Assembly (NCBI GenBank): GCA_001725945.1
Contig: LRMT01000125.1
Coordinates: forward strand, 62,001 to 126,000
From: Cupriavidus sp. UYMMa02A
GTDB taxonomy: Bacteria; Pseudomonadota; Gammaproteobacteria; Burkholderiales; Burkholderiaceae
Length of the DNA stretch: 64,000 nt
Direction of reading: 5' to 3'
Shown here: one piece after another, positions 49,725 to 60,779 of the stretch
Layout of the letters: the number at the start of each line of letters is the position of its first letter
Position numbering within the stretch: position 1 is the first letter of the stretch
Program-made: the position numbers and the translations under genes
The notes under the pieces: generated by a model
What the model was told of the DNA's origin: nothing
What the model saw: only the letters and a program-made list of their open reading frames with translations
Database searches by the model: none

Positions 49725-50513
49725 TCATCCGCGGACTGACTGCCAGTCCAGTCCCGCCTCCTGTTCCGCCACCAGCACGTCCGCCGGCAAAGTGCCAAGC
49801 GCCGACGCCAGCGCTGCCGTGGCCAGTTCACGCGTATTGTTCTGCTTGCTCAGGTGCGCCGCCACCACGCGGTTCAGCCCGCCATGGGAAACCTGCGCAA
49901 GGATGCTCGCCGCCACCTCGTTGGCCAGGTGCCCGAAGTCGCCGCCTATGCGACGTTTGAGCGACGCCGGATAGACGGAGTTGCGCAGCATCTCGCGGTC
50001 GTGATTGCACTCGAGCACCAGCGCGTCGACACCCGACAGTCGCGCCGTCACATACGGTGTCTCCATGCCGGCATCGGTCAGGACGCCAAGACGCGCATCG
50101 CCATCGGATAGCACGAACTGCAGCGGCTCGCGCGCGTCATGCGGTACGGTGTAGGGAAGCAGCTGCAGGCTGCCGATGCTGAACACATGGTCCGCACAGC
50201 AGACGCGCACATCGGCCGCATCGGCACCGCGCAGGTGACGCGTCGCCAGCCAGGTACCGTGACTGGTATGCACGGCGAGGCCATGGCGCGCAGCGAAGGC
50301 ATAAGCGGAGCCGACATGATCGCCATGCTCGTGCGTCACCAGCACGGCGTCGAGCTGATCCGGCGTGACACCCAGGCGCTCCAGGCGCCTGGCGGTCTCG
50401 CGGATGCCGAAGCCGCAATCCAGCAGGATGCGGGTGGTGGCGGTTCCTTCGCGGGATTCAATCAGCAGCGAGTTGCCCTCGCTGCCACTGCCAAGAAAGG
50501 CGAAGCGCATCAT
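49725..50513 (-). CDS. MBL-fold metallo-hydrolase, YycJ/PhnP type
   Basis: Intact 262-residue metallo-beta-lactamase-fold enzyme. It has FAFLGSGSEGNSLLIES, ILLDCGFGIRETARRL, the zinc motif VLVTHEHGDHVGSAY, HTSHGTWLA, VLTDAGMETPYV and LECNHDREML. These match the YycJ-like group of putative phosphodiesterases or nucleases. It lies downstream of bamC in the same direction and may be co-transcribed. Confidence 0.85.
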   Translation of the reverse strand: MMRFAFLGSGSEGNSLLIESREGTATTRILLDCGFGIRETARRLERLGVTPDQLDAVLVTHEHGDHVGSAYAFAARHGLAVHTSHGTWLATRHLRGADAADVRVCCADHVFSIGSLQLLPYTVPHDAREPLQFVLSDGDARLGVLTDAGMETPYVTARLSGVDALVLECNHDREMLRNSVYPASLKRRIGGDFGHLANEVAASILAQVSHGGLNRVVAAHLSKQNNTRELATAALASALGTLPADVLVAEQEAGLDWQSVRG

Positions 50514-50583
50514 GCGAGCGCCCGCCTCATGGCGCGTGCAAACCGGGCCGGGCGGCCCGTTCGATCTGTCGCCACGCCACGCG

Positions 50584-51833
50584 TCAGTGGAGTTGCTCGT
50601 CGAGCAGCGAGAGGATGCGCTTGCCGATTTCGCCGCTCTCCGGCTGTCCGGCGTCGTTGAGCACCGTCACCAGCGTGCCCGAACCCGTGCCCTTCAGTGC
50701 GACGCGATACTTCTTGGCGGTCTTCGAATCTTCCGGCTTGGTGAACAGCTTCGAGAAGAAACCACGGCTGTCGACGTTGGTGCGCGGATCGACATAGCGC
50801 ACGTAGTACAGGCCCTGCGCACGGTCGCGGTCCTCGACGGTGAAGTTCACGCGATCGAGCGACAGGCCCACCGAACGCCAGGCGCGGTCGAACGGCTCAG
50901 GCAGTTGCAGCGCCGGAGCACCGTTGACTTGCGACAGGTACGACTTGCTGGTGGCCGGGGCCGTATCGTTCGCAGCCGCCGCGCCAGTAGCCTCAGCCCC
51001 CGTTGCACCGACTGCCGCGCCCGCCACAGCGGCGTTGCTCGCCGGCGTCGGATTCTTGGCCATCCGGTCGGCCTGCTCCTTCTGCACGCCAAGGCGTTGT
51101 GCCAGGCGCGAGAGGAATTCGGCTTCCAGTTCCGGATCGGCCGGACGTGGCGTCCAGACGGTAGTCGACTTGTCGACGCCAGTCAGTTGCTCCTGCGCGC
51201 CGCGATGGCTGATAAAGACCTCGAGCGTGCCGTTCTGCGAGCGCTCGACGCGCGTGCGGAACTTGTCGCGCTCCGACGTCGAGTACAGGCCGTCGAACAC
51301 CTTGCCGATGGTATTGCGGATGATGTCCTGCGGAATCTTGGCGCGGTTTTCCGCCCAGTCGGTTTCCATGATGCCGGTCTCAGGCGAATCCTGGACCAGC
51401 AGGAAACCGCTTTCCTGCCAGAAGCCGCGCAGCGACTGCCACAGCTGGTCGGCGCGCATGCCGTTGCTGATCACGAGCCAGCGCTGGTTGCCATCGCGCT
51501 CCATGCGCACGCCCTGCGCCGAGGGCAGGACGTTTTCCGTCGGCGAGGCTTCGCGCGTCTGGTCGACTGGCTGTAGTTCGACAGCGTCGAGGTGCCGCTC
51601 TGGTCAGGCACGGAATAACGGCGGTCGCCGTCCAGCTTGGTCAGGTCGGGCGGAATGTCCAGCGTCGGCGTACGCTTGGAAGCCGAGGACTTGTAGTCGA
51701 TCTTGTCCGGCTGCATCGCTTCATTGATGCTGCTGCAGCCCGTGATCACACCCATGGCAAGCACGGGCACAACCAGTGCGGCGCGGCGGACTTGCGTCGC
51801 GCCGCGGCGGTTAAGCTTGAGTTTCATTGACAC
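50584..51833 (-). CDS. bamC: Outer membrane assembly lipoprotein BamC (frameshifted)
   Basis: Component of the BAM complex inserting beta-barrel proteins. A signal and lipobox (VLAMGVITGCSSINE) are followed by the unstructured DKIDYKSS region and PPDLTKLDGDRRYSVPD. After a break near 51560 come two helix-grip domains: RWLVISNGMRADQLWQSLRGFW, ETDWAENRAKIPQD, and FDRAWRSVGLSLDRVNFTVED. About 415 residues, longer than the E. coli protein because of an Ala/Thr linker. Directly after dapA, as in many proteobacteria. Confidence 0.88.
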
Positions 51834-51872
51834 GCAATCCTAGTTGATGGAGCGGCACGGGTGCGCCGGAAA

Positions 51873-52757
<885 letters not shown>

Positions 52758-52894
52758 AACGTTAGGGAATTCGGGATGCGAATAGCGAGATTGTACCGGA
52801 ACAGCCGGCCGCCTCGACCGATGTTCCGACAAGGGGTGACATCAAGCGTTTCAACGTGTGAAGCGGCATTCTCGCGGACCACGCAGACGCCGCT

Positions 52895-53470
52895 TCAGGC
52901 GGGTAACCGGTAAGCGGGAGGCCCGCCCTTGCCTGCCGTCCGCTCCACCTCGCGCACGGCACACAGGCGCTGTATAAAAGCCGTTCTGGGCACTTCCAGC
53001 ACGCCATCCTCATAGCCGATCACACGCAGGCCGTGCGTTCGCGCCACTTCCAGGAGTTCGCCAGGATTCAGCAGGAAATCGGGCCGCGACGGCTTGCCGA
53101 CGGTCTCGTTGCCGCTGGCAAAGGTCTCATACAGCAGGATGCCGCCGGGAGCGAGCGCGCCGGCGAGGCTGGCCCAGAGCGGGCGGTGCAGGTAATTGGC
53201 AACGACAATGGCATCGAACGGCGCCTCGTCGGCGAGCGGCCATGGCCCGCGTTCCAGGTCTTCCACGCGCCCGGAGATGGGAGGCGGCAGCGCTCCAACG
53301 GCTTCGGCATCCCGATCGACGCCGACCACAGCATGGCCGCGCTGCGCGAACCAGCGCGCATGCCGGCCACTGCCGCAGGCGAGGTCGAGTACGCGGCCGG
53401 CCGGGCGCACCAGGTGGGCCCAGCGGGTGATCCAGTCAGACGGAGCGCCGGTCGGCGCATGGGTGAGCAT
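52895..53470 (-). CDS. SAM-dependent methyltransferase
   Basis: Intact 191-residue class I methyltransferase: motif I VLDLACGSGRHARWFAQRGH, acidic VVGVDRDAEAV, motif post-I FDAIVVANYLHRPL, and GGILLYETFASGNE. The glycine-rich loop is complete. The substrate is not predictable; it resembles the TehB-like group. It lies 12 bases downstream of the site-2 protease gene and is probably co-transcribed. Confidence 0.82.
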   Translation of the reverse strand: MLTHAPTGAPSDWITRWAHLVRPAGRVLDLACGSGRHARWFAQRGHAVVGVDRDAEAVGALPPPISGRVEDLERGPWPLADEAPFDAIVVANYLHRPLWASLAGALAPGGILLYETFASGNETVGKPSRPDFLLNPGELLEVARTHGLRVIGYEDGVLEVPRTAFIQRLCAVREVERTAGKGGPPAYRLPA

Positions 53471-53482
53471 GGACCGCCCCGC

Positions 53483-54148
53483 CTACTGCAGCAGCATGAT
53501 GATCGGCCGCAGCATCAGCTCGACGATCGAGCTCAGCAGATTGATCACCGGCCGCATCCAGACCGATGTGATCACCCCGGCCGCCACCAGCGCCAGCACG
53601 ACGAAGATGCCATACGGCTCGATGCGCGACACCGAGTACGCCACGCGCGGCGGCAGCAGCGCGGTCAGCACGCGGCCCCCGTCCAGCGGCGGGATCGGGA
53701 ACAGGTTGAAAGCGGCCACCACCAGGTTGACCAGCACGCCGGCACGCGCCATTTCGCTGAAGAACGGCTCCGACACCCGCCCCCAGGCCAGCCCGATCGC
53801 AATCAGCGCCCACAGGAAGGCCTGTACGACGTTGCTGGCCGGGCCGGCCAGCGCCACCCACATGCCGTGCCAGCGCGGGTTGCGCAGCCGCCCGAAATCG
53901 ACCGGCACCGGCTTGGCATACCCGAACACGAACTGCCCGCTGGTCAGCAGATAAAGCAGCAGCGGCACGGCAATGGTGCCGATCGGGTCGATGTGCCGCG
54001 CGGGGTTGAGGCTGACGCGGCCGAGCGCGTAGGCCGTGGTGTCGCCGAAGTGCTTGGCCACATAGCCGTGCGAAGCCTCATGCAGCGTGATGGCAAACAG
54101 CACTGGCAGGGCATAGACGGCAAAGGTCTGAATGAGCGAGGAATCCAT
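53483..54148 (-). CDS. Site-2 protease (M50) family membrane protein
   Basis: Intact 221-residue multi-pass membrane protein. The zinc motif HEASH is in the first helix region (FAITLHEASHGYVAKHFGD). A conserved GPASNVV segment and the third ligand motif NLFPIPPLDGGRVL complete the intramembrane metalloprotease active site. No PDZ domain, so it belongs to the short bacterial group of unknown substrate. Confidence 0.87.
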   Translation of the reverse strand: MDSSLIQTFAVYALPVLFAITLHEASHGYVAKHFGDTTAYALGRVSLNPARHIDPIGTIAVPLLLYLLTSGQFVFGYAKPVPVDFGRLRNPRWHGMWVALAGPASNVVQAFLWALIAIGLAWGRVSEPFFSEMARAGVLVNLVVAAFNLFPIPPLDGGRVLTALLPPRVAYSVSRIEPYGIFVVLALVAAGVITSVWMRPVINLLSSIVELMLRPIIMLLQ

Positions 54149-54200
54149 GAGGCTTATTGTACCGGGCAGGCTGGCCGCCGCATCACACGCGGACGGGAAT

Positions 54201-54823
54201 TCACAGGCCGAAGCGTGCGATGTCGCCCCTTCCGGCGCGCACCAGTTCGGGCTCGCCGCTGGTCAGGTCGATCACGGTCGTGGGCTGGGCCGGCGCGGGG
54301 CCGCCGCAGATCACCAGGTCCACCAGCTTCTCGAGCCGGCTTCGGATTTCCGACGGGTCGTTCATCGGCTCCTCGTCGCCGGGCAGCTGCAGCGTGGCCG
54401 TCAGCAGTGGTTCGCCGGCTTCGGCCAGCAGCGCGAGCGGGATGGCATGGTCGGGCACGCGCACGCCGATCGTCTTGCGCGACGGGTGGGACAACCGACG
54501 CGGCACCTCCTTGGTTGCCTCCAGGATGAAGACATAGGGCCCCGGCGTGCCCCCCTTGATCCAGCGGTACTGACGATTATCGACGCGCGCGAAGCTGCCC
54601 AGCTCGGACAGGTCGCTGCACATCAGCGTGAGGTGATGCTTGTCATCGATGCCGCGCAGCCGGCGCAGGCGTTCCACGGCCGCTTGTCGTCGAGCTGGCA
54701 ACCGAGCGCGTAGCTGGAGTCGGTCGGCAGCGCAACCAGCCCGCCCTGGCGGACGATCTGTACCGCCTGCTTGATCAGACGCGGCTGCGGGTTAAGCGGA
54801 TGGATATCGAAGAACTGGGACAT
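54201..54823 (-). CDS. L-threonylcarbamoyladenylate synthase-like protein (YciO/TsaC, frameshifted)
   Basis: YrdC-domain protein. N-terminus QFFDIHPLNPQPRLIKQAV, then GGLVALPTDSSYALGCQL. After a break near 54690 it continues RLRGIDDKHHLTLMCSDLSEL, WIKGGTPGPYVFILEATKEV, TIGVRVPDH. The sequence is closer to the YciO subgroup (about 207 residues) than to TsaC proper, so a direct role in t6A tRNA modification is uncertain. Confidence 0.82.
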
Positions 54824-54908
54824 GGCCGGGCTCGGGGACGGGATCTGACGAAATTCGTGCCCGGCGGCCAGGCCCTGTCGGCCGTGCCAGCCCGGCGGCC
54901 TGGGCGGG

Positions 54909-55749
54909 CTACCAGTCGTGCCATACCGGCGTGACCGTCGATGGCAGCGGCGGCAGTGCGCCGAGTTCCACCCGTCCCTCGCCGGGACCGTGGAAGTCAG
55001 AGCCGCGCGATGCGAGCAGGCCGTAGTGGCGCGCCACCTCGGCGTAACGGCGATACTGGTCCGGGGTATGGCTGCCGGTCACGACCTCGACCGCACCGCC
55101 GCCAAGCGCCGTGAATTCATCGAAGAGCGCGTCGTGCTGCGTGTCGGTGTAGTTGTAGCGGCCCGGATGGGCCATCACCGCGATGCCACCGGCCGCGCGG
55201 ATCCAGCCGACCGCTTCGGACAGGTCCGCCCAGCGGTGGCCGACGTAGCCGGGCCGGCCTCGGACAGGTACTTGCTGAACACCTCGCTGATCGTGGCGCA
55301 GTGGCCCTGCTCCACCAGCCAGCGCGCGAAATGCGTGCGCGAGATCAGGTCAGGATTGCCGACATGCTGCAGCGCGCCTGGTAGGCGCCCGCGATGCCGG
55401 TCTTCGCCAGCGCGTCGCCGATGTCGCGCGCGCGTCTGGCGCGGCCAGAGCGCGTCTCGGCCAGGCCGTCGATCAGCTCGGGGCAGAACGGGTCGATCTG
55501 CAGGCCAACGATATGCACGGTCTGCCCGGCCCACGTCACCGAGATCTCGACACCGGGCACATAGCGCATGCCCAGCGCCTCGGCGGCGGCACGCGCTTCG
55601 GTCTGCCCGCCGACCTCATCGTGATCCGTGAGCGACCACATCTGCACGCCGCCGGCGTGCGCGCGCTCGGCAACCGCGTGCGGCGGCAGCGTGCCGTCGG
55701 ACACGGTGGAATGGCAGTGCAGGTCGGCGTTGAGAATGTGGTCGGGCAT
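54909..55749 (-). CDS. PHP-domain phosphoesterase, RNase AM/YciV-like (frameshifted)
   Basis: Metal-dependent phosphoesterase. ILNADLHCHSTVSDGTLPP, SLTDHDEVGGQTEA and YVPGVEISVTW at the N-terminus are PHP motifs. After breaks near 55370 and 55240 come PDLISRTHFARWLVEQGH, GGIAVMAHPGRYNYT and LASRGSDFHGPGE. Homologues hydrolyse 3',5'-nucleoside bisphosphates or act as 5' RNA exonucleases. About 280 residues. It precedes the YciO-like gene in the same direction, a common pairing. Confidence 0.85.
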
Positions 55750-55912
55750 GTGACCATTCTACTCCCGTATGTGCTTTCGGGCTGGCCCGCGCGCGTGCGC
55801 CGCCCCAACCCAAAGCCCTTGCCGGCAACGCTGGCGTCGGCGGAATCGCGCGGCCGGCGCGGTATAGTCGGGTTTTGGATTCCCCCTGCCACGCCCGAGG
55901 CACCCCACGCCA

Positions 55913-57001
55913 ATGTCCACCGACAACCCCACCGCCCTGCCCGGCGCCGCCGACACCATCACGACCGACGTGCTGATCGTGGGCGCTGGCCCGGTCGGCC
56001 TGTTCGCCGCGTTCCAGGCCGGCGTTCTCGGCCTGAAATGCGAGCTGATCGACGTGCTCGACCGCGCCGGCGGCCAGTGCACCGAGCTGTACCCCGAGAA
56101 GCCGATCTACGACATCCCGGCCGTGCCGGGCTGTCTGTCCCAGGAACTGGTGGACCGCCTGCTCGAGCAGTGCGCGCCCTTTGCCTTCCCGATGCACTTC
56201 AATCAGCGCGCCGAAAGCGTGGCCGAAGTGCTGCCCGCGCAAGGCCACGGCCACCCGCGCCTGCTGGTGACCACCGATGCGGGCAAGCGCTTCGACGTGG
56301 CCGCGGTGCTGGTCTGCGCCGGTGCCGGCGCGTTCGCGCCCCAGCGCGTGTCGCTGCCAGAAGCGCCGGCACTCGAAGGCCGCCACGTGCACTATGCGGT
56401 GCGCGATGTGTCGCGGTTCGCGGGCAAGCGCGTGATAGTGGCCGGTGGCGGCGACTCCGCGCTCGACTGGGCGCTGGCCCTGCGCAAAGTGGCCGCACGC
56501 GTGACGCTGCTGCACCGTCGCGAAGGCTTCCGCGCCGCCGATGGCACCGTGGCGGAAATGCACGCCGCGGTGGCGGACGGCGAAATGGATTTCGTGGTCG
56601 GCATGCTCGGCGCACTCAAGACCAGCGGCGACGGCGACAGTGCCGCGCTCACCGAGATCGAGGTGCGCAGCCGCGACGGCGTGCAAACCCTGCCCGCCGA
56701 CGAACTGGTGGCGCTGTACGGACTGGTCTCGGAACCGGGTCCGATCGCGCATTGGGACATGGATATGCGCGCCGGCCGCATCCTGGTCGACACCACCACG
56801 TACGAAAGCTCGCGGCGCGGGATCTTCGCCGCCCGCGATATCGCCTACTACGCCAACAAGCAGAAGTTGATACTGTCAGGCTTCCACGAAGCCGCGCTGG
56901 CCCTGCGCAAGGCCTACCACTACGCATTCCCCGAGAAGTCACTGGTGCACGTGCACACCAGCAACAACGCGGCGCTCAAGGAAAAGCTCACGCACGCCTG
57001 A
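55913..57001 (+). CDS. Ferredoxin--NADP reductase, TrxB-like type 2
   Basis: Intact 362-residue flavoprotein. FAD-binding GAGPVGLFAAFQAG at residues 25-38, AGGQCTELYPEKPIYDIP, and a second nucleotide loop VAGGGDSALDWALAL near residue 180 define the YumC/Fpr2 family. The usual C-terminal FAD contact GIFAAGD reads GIFAARD here, an Arg replacing a conserved Gly; this could be real or a base error. Divergent from the PHP gene. Confidence 0.87.
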   Translation: MSTDNPTALPGAADTITTDVLIVGAGPVGLFAAFQAGVLGLKCELIDVLDRAGGQCTELYPEKPIYDIPAVPGCLSQELVDRLLEQCAPFAFPMHFNQRAESVAEVLPAQGHGHPRLLVTTDAGKRFDVAAVLVCAGAGAFAPQRVSLPEAPALEGRHVHYAVRDVSRFAGKRVIVAGGGDSALDWALALRKVAARVTLLHRREGFRAADGTVAEMHAAVADGEMDFVVGMLGALKTSGDGDSAALTEIEVRSRDGVQTLPADELVALYGLVSEPGPIAHWDMDMRAGRILVDTTTYESSRRGIFAARDIAYYANKQKLILSGFHEAALALRKAYHYAFPEKSLVHVHTSNNAALKEKLTHA

Positions 57002-57022
57002 GGCGCGCGCGGCGGCGGCGCG

Positions 57023-57916
57023 TCAGGCAATGAACGACTCGATCAGCGCCGCCACCGCGGCGGGCTGGTCGTGGTGCAGCATGTGGCCCGCGTCATCGAT
57101 CACCGCCTCGCGGAAATTGCGGAACGCGCGGAAGCGCTCGCGGAACTCGTCAAGCGTCTGCTTGTGCGCGATATGGCGCAGCGTTTCCGAATCGCGCGCT
57201 TCCACATGCAGCACCGGGGCGCTCACCTGTGCCCAGATCGCCATCACCTCGTCGAGCCGGTACAGCACCGGATTCACCAGCTTGTGCGCCGGATCGCCGA
57301 GGATTTCCCAGCGCCCGGCCTCATTGCGGCGCGACCAGTGCTCGGCCAGGAATGCGGCGCGATCATCAGGCAGGCGCGGATTGGTCTTCTGCAGCCGTGC
57401 GGCCACGCCGGCCACATCATCGTAGGTCCGCAGTTCCGGCCGCTCGCGCAGTTCGTCGAGCCAGCGCGCATAGCGCTTCGGCGCGTGCTCGGCACGCGTC
57501 TGCGTCATGCCGAAACCTTCGAGGTCCACCACACGGCGCACACGCTCGGGCCGAATGCCCGCATACAGGCAGGACACGTTGGCGCCCATGCTGTGTCCCA
57601 CGAGGTCGACCTGCCCTTCAGGCTGGTAGTGGTCGAGCAGCGCCTCCAGGTCGGCAATGTAGTCGGCAAACCAGTATGACTCGGTGCCCGGATGGCGCGT
57701 CGGCCATTCGCTCTCGCCAAAGCCGCGCCAGTCGGGCGCGATCACGTGCCAGTCGCGCTCGAGGCAGTCCACCAGGAACTGGAACGATGCCGCCACGTCC
57801 ATCCAGCCATGCAGCATGAACAGCTTTGGCGCGCCCGGCGTGCCCCACTGCCGCACGTGGTAGCGCAGCCCCCGCAACGTGATAAATTCAGAGCGCGAGG
57901 TTTCCTTGATTGTCAT
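57023..57916 (-). CDS. Alpha/beta hydrolase
   Basis: Intact 297-residue hydrolase from ATG 57916 (TIKETSRSEFITLRGLRYHV). Oxyanion region LHGWMDVAASFQF, nucleophile elbow DLVGHSMGANVSCLYAG (Ser), and catalytic His near the end in DAGHMLHHDQPAAVAALIE. The acid is probably Asp/Glu in VLHVEARDSE. Substrate unknown. Divergent from the acyl-CoA synthetase gene across a short operator-bearing spacer. Confidence 0.87.
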   Translation of the reverse strand: MTIKETSRSEFITLRGLRYHVRQWGTPGAPKLFMLHGWMDVAASFQFLVDCLERDWHVIAPDWRGFGESEWPTRHPGTESYWFADYIADLEALLDHYQPEGQVDLVGHSMGANVSCLYAGIRPERVRRVVDLEGFGMTQTRAEHAPKRYARWLDELRERPELRTYDDVAGVAARLQKTNPRLPDDRAAFLAEHWSRRNEAGRWEILGDPAHKLVNPVLYRLDEVMAIWAQVSAPVLHVEARDSETLRHIAHKQTLDEFRERFRAFRNFREAVIDDAGHMLHHDQPAAVAALIESFIA

Positions 57917-57991
57917 CTGTCTCCCCTGGTTGCGGATTCCTTCCCTGCCTTGCGCGAGTATCAGGGCCGGCATGGAAGCCCGCTAAGAATA

Positions 57992-58003
57992 GAACGATCG
58001 TTC
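57992..58003. promoter_or_regulatory. Palindromic operator (TetR-like) before acyl-CoA synthetase
   Basis: GAACGATCGTTC is a perfect 12-bp palindrome in the divergent hydrolase/acyl-CoA synthetase spacer, just ahead of a TATAAC -10-like box (near 58011). ACG-nn-CGT cores of this kind are common for TetR-family lipid regulators. Confidence 0.5.
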
Positions 58004-58039
58004 GCAGAATTATAACGAGACTCTCAAGGAGACAGCAGC

Positions 58040-59770
58040 ATGGCTGTTGCGGCCCTGCCGGAAAGCCGGCGCGACGACTACCAGGCGCTCTACGAGGCCT
58101 TCCGCTGGGAAGTCCCCGAACACTTCAACCTGGCCGAAGCCTGCTGCGGACGCTGGGCGCGCGACCCGGCCACTGCCGCCCGCATCGCGATCCATACCGA
58201 GCATGAGGACGGCCGCCGCGACGCGTTCAGTTACGCGTATCTGCAGGCGGAAGCGAACCGGCTGTCGGCAGCGCTGCGCGCACTTGGCGTACAGCGTGGC
58301 GACCGCATCGCCATCGTCATGCCGCAACGCATCGAGACGGCCGTCGCCTACATGGCGATTTCCCAGCTCGGCGCCATCGCCACGCCGCTGTCGATGCTGT
58401 TCGGGCCCGAAGCCCTCGCCTACCGCATCGGCCACAGCGAAGCCGTGGTGGCGATTGCCGACGAGACCTCGATCGACAACGTCCTCGGCGCACGTCCCGA
58501 ATGCCCGACGCTGGGCATGGTGATTGCCGCCGGCGGCGCGCGCGGACGCGGCGACCACGACTGGGACGTCCTGCTCGCCGCGCAGTTGCCGACCTTCACC
58601 GCCGAGCGGACCAAGGCCGACGAAGCCGCCGTGCTGATCTACACCAGCGGCACCACCGGCCCGCCCAAGGGTGCGCTGATCCCGCACCGCGCGCTGATCG
58701 GCAATCTGCCCGGCTTCGTGTGCTCGCAGAACTGGTATCCGCAGGACGACGACGTATTCTGGAGCCCGGCCGACTGGGCCTGGACCGGCGGCCTCTGGGA
58801 TGCGCTGATGCCGGCGCTCTATTTCGGCAAGCCGATCGTGGGCTACCAGGGCCGCTTTACAGCCGAACGTGCCTTCGAACTGCTGGAACGCTACGGCGTC
58901 ACGAATACCTTCCTGTTTCCGACGGCACTCAAGCAGATGATGAAGGCCTGCCCCGAGCCGCGGCAGCGCTACACACTGAAGCTTCGCGCGCTGATGAGCG
59001 CCGGCGAGGCGGTCGGCGAAACGGTGTTCACATGGTGCCGCGATGCCATGGGCGTGGTCGTCAACGAGATGTTCGGCCAGACCGAAATCAACTATATCGT
59101 CGGCAACTGCACGGCCCAGCACGACGAAGCGCGCCTGGGCTGGCCCGCGCGCGCCGGATCGATGGGCCGGCCTTACCCGGGCCATCGCGTGGAAGTGATC
59201 GATGATGAAGGCCGGCCGTGCGCGCCTGGCGAGGATGGCGAGGTCGCGGTCTGTACCACCGACATCCACGGCCATCCCGATCCGGTCTTCTTCCTCGGCT
59301 ACTGGAAGAACGAAGCTGCCACCGCCGCCAGGTATGTGGAGCGCGATGGCCTGCGCTGGTGCCGCACCGGCGACATGGCCCGTGTCGATGCGGACGGCTA
59401 CCTGTGGTACCAGGGCCGCGCCGACGATGTGTTCAAGTCGTCAGGCTACCGCATCGGGCCGAGCGAGATCGAGAATTGCCTGCTCAAGCACCCGGCCGTG
59501 TCCAACTGCGCGGTGGTGCCCTCGCCGGACCCGGAGCGCGGCGCCGTGGTCAAGGCCTTTATCGTGCTCACGCCTTCGGTGGCTCGGTCGTTCGACAGCG
59601 ACGCGGCGCTGGTCACCGCACTGCAGGAGCATGTGCGCGGCCAGCTTGCGCCCTACGAGTATCCGAAGAAGATCGAGTTCATCGACCAGTTGCCGATGAC
59701 GACGACAGGCAAGGTCCAGCGGCGGGTGCTCAGACTGATGGAACAGGAGCGCGCTGCCAGCAAGGGTTAG
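58040..59770 (+). CDS. Acyl-CoA synthetase (AMP-forming)
   Basis: Intact 576-residue ANL-superfamily ligase activating a carboxylic acid to acyl-CoA via acyl-AMP. P-loop YTSGTTGPPKGALIPHRA near residue 200, EMFGQTEINYIVGNC near 345, RTGDMARVDADGYLWYQGRADD near 445, hinge FKSSGYRIGPSEIE, and the catalytic Lys in TTTGKVQRRVLR. Overall it resembles medium-chain/acetate-type synthetases rather than FadD; the acid is not predictable. AAGGAG Shine-Dalgarno sequence. The last bases overlap the convergent DUF455 gene. Confidence 0.9.
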   Translation: MAVAALPESRRDDYQALYEAFRWEVPEHFNLAEACCGRWARDPATAARIAIHTEHEDGRRDAFSYAYLQAEANRLSAALRALGVQRGDRIAIVMPQRIETAVAYMAISQLGAIATPLSMLFGPEALAYRIGHSEAVVAIADETSIDNVLGARPECPTLGMVIAAGGARGRGDHDWDVLLAAQLPTFTAERTKADEAAVLIYTSGTTGPPKGALIPHRALIGNLPGFVCSQNWYPQDDDVFWSPADWAWTGGLWDALMPALYFGKPIVGYQGRFTAERAFELLERYGVTNTFLFPTALKQMMKACPEPRQRYTLKLRALMSAGEAVGETVFTWCRDAMGVVVNEMFGQTEINYIVGNCTAQHDEARLGWPARAGSMGRPYPGHRVEVIDDEGRPCAPGEDGEVAVCTTDIHGHPDPVFFLGYWKNEAATAARYVERDGLRWCRTGDMARVDADGYLWYQGRADDVFKSSGYRIGPSEIENCLLKHPAVSNCAVVPSPDPERGAVVKAFIVLTPSVARSFDSDAALVTALQEHVRGQLAPYEYPKKIEFIDQLPMTTTGKVQRRVLRLMEQERAASKG

Positions 59771-60619
59771 CCGGCAGACGCCTCCAGCCACGCCAGTTCG
59801 TCCTCGTCAAACCCCGCAGCGCGGCGCGCATCGAGGTTGAACGGGCCGCGCAGCTTTGGCGCACGGTGAAGTTGCGCCAGAGTGGCGTAGGTCGATACCG
59901 GATCCAGCCCGCGCTGCGTGCACAGCCAGCGGTACCAGCGGTTGCCGATGGCACGTGCCCCACCTCATCGCGCAGGATGATGTCGATGATGGCTGTGGCC
60001 GCGTGGTCGCCCGCGCTGGCCAGCTTGGCGCGCACCGGTGGCGAGGCATCGAGCCGCGCGCCTCCAGCGTGCGCGGCACCAGCGCCATGCGCGCGAGCAC
60101 ATCGCCCGCTGTGCGGTCGCACATCTCCCACAGACTGTTGTGCGCGGGAAAATCGCCGTAATGGAATCCGAGCGTGCCGAGATGGTCGGCCAGCAGCGTG
60201 AAATGGAAAGCTTCCTCGTCGGCCACGCGCAGCCAGTCGCGGTAGTAGTCCGCCGGCATGCCGGAAAAGCGCCAGACGGCATCGAGCGCCAGGTTGATCG
60301 CGTTGAACTCGATATGGCACAGCGCATGGATCAAGGCCGCACGGCCGGCATCGGTATGCAGCGAACGGCGGCGCTCGACCTGTTGCGGCGGCACCAGGTC
60401 GGGCCGCGACGGGCGGCCGGGAATGATCAGCGCGACGTCTGCGTCAATGTGATCGTCCGTGCCCAGGCGGCCCATATCGGCCTGCGCCACGCGCCGGAAA
60501 AGCGCGCGGGCGGCGTTGGCCTTGTCCCGCGCATCGGTCAGGCAAAGCACATCGAGGGCTTGCCGGCGCAGCGATTGTGAAGGATCAGGCAAACGGGCGG
60601 CGGGTGAAATCTCTGGCAT
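59767..60619 (-). CDS. DUF455 ferritin-like protein (frameshifted)
   Basis: Ferritin-like diiron-type helical protein of the DUF455 family. It has SLRRQALDVLCLTDARDKAN, RAALIHALCHIEFNAINLALD with Glu/His ligands, DWLRVADEEAFHFTLLADHL, and FPAHNSLWEMCDRTAGDVLARMALVPRTLEARG. After breaks near 60060 and 59960, IIDIILRDEVGHV supplies further ligands. It ends DELAWLEASAG. Related to the MiaE-like fold; substrate unknown. About 283 residues from ATG 60619. Confidence 0.83.
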
Positions 60620-60779
60620 GGGCGTAAAATCCGGTCTGCCGCCATTGTAGAGCCACGCCGGGCGCGCCCGGCCCCGCTTGCGGCGTGCCGGCGCCTCTTG
60701 CCGGTCCCGCGGCAATTCCCCGGTGCTCTTTAAAGACCGGCGGCAATCCCCAAATCATTATTTTCGTGCAGGAGATTCC

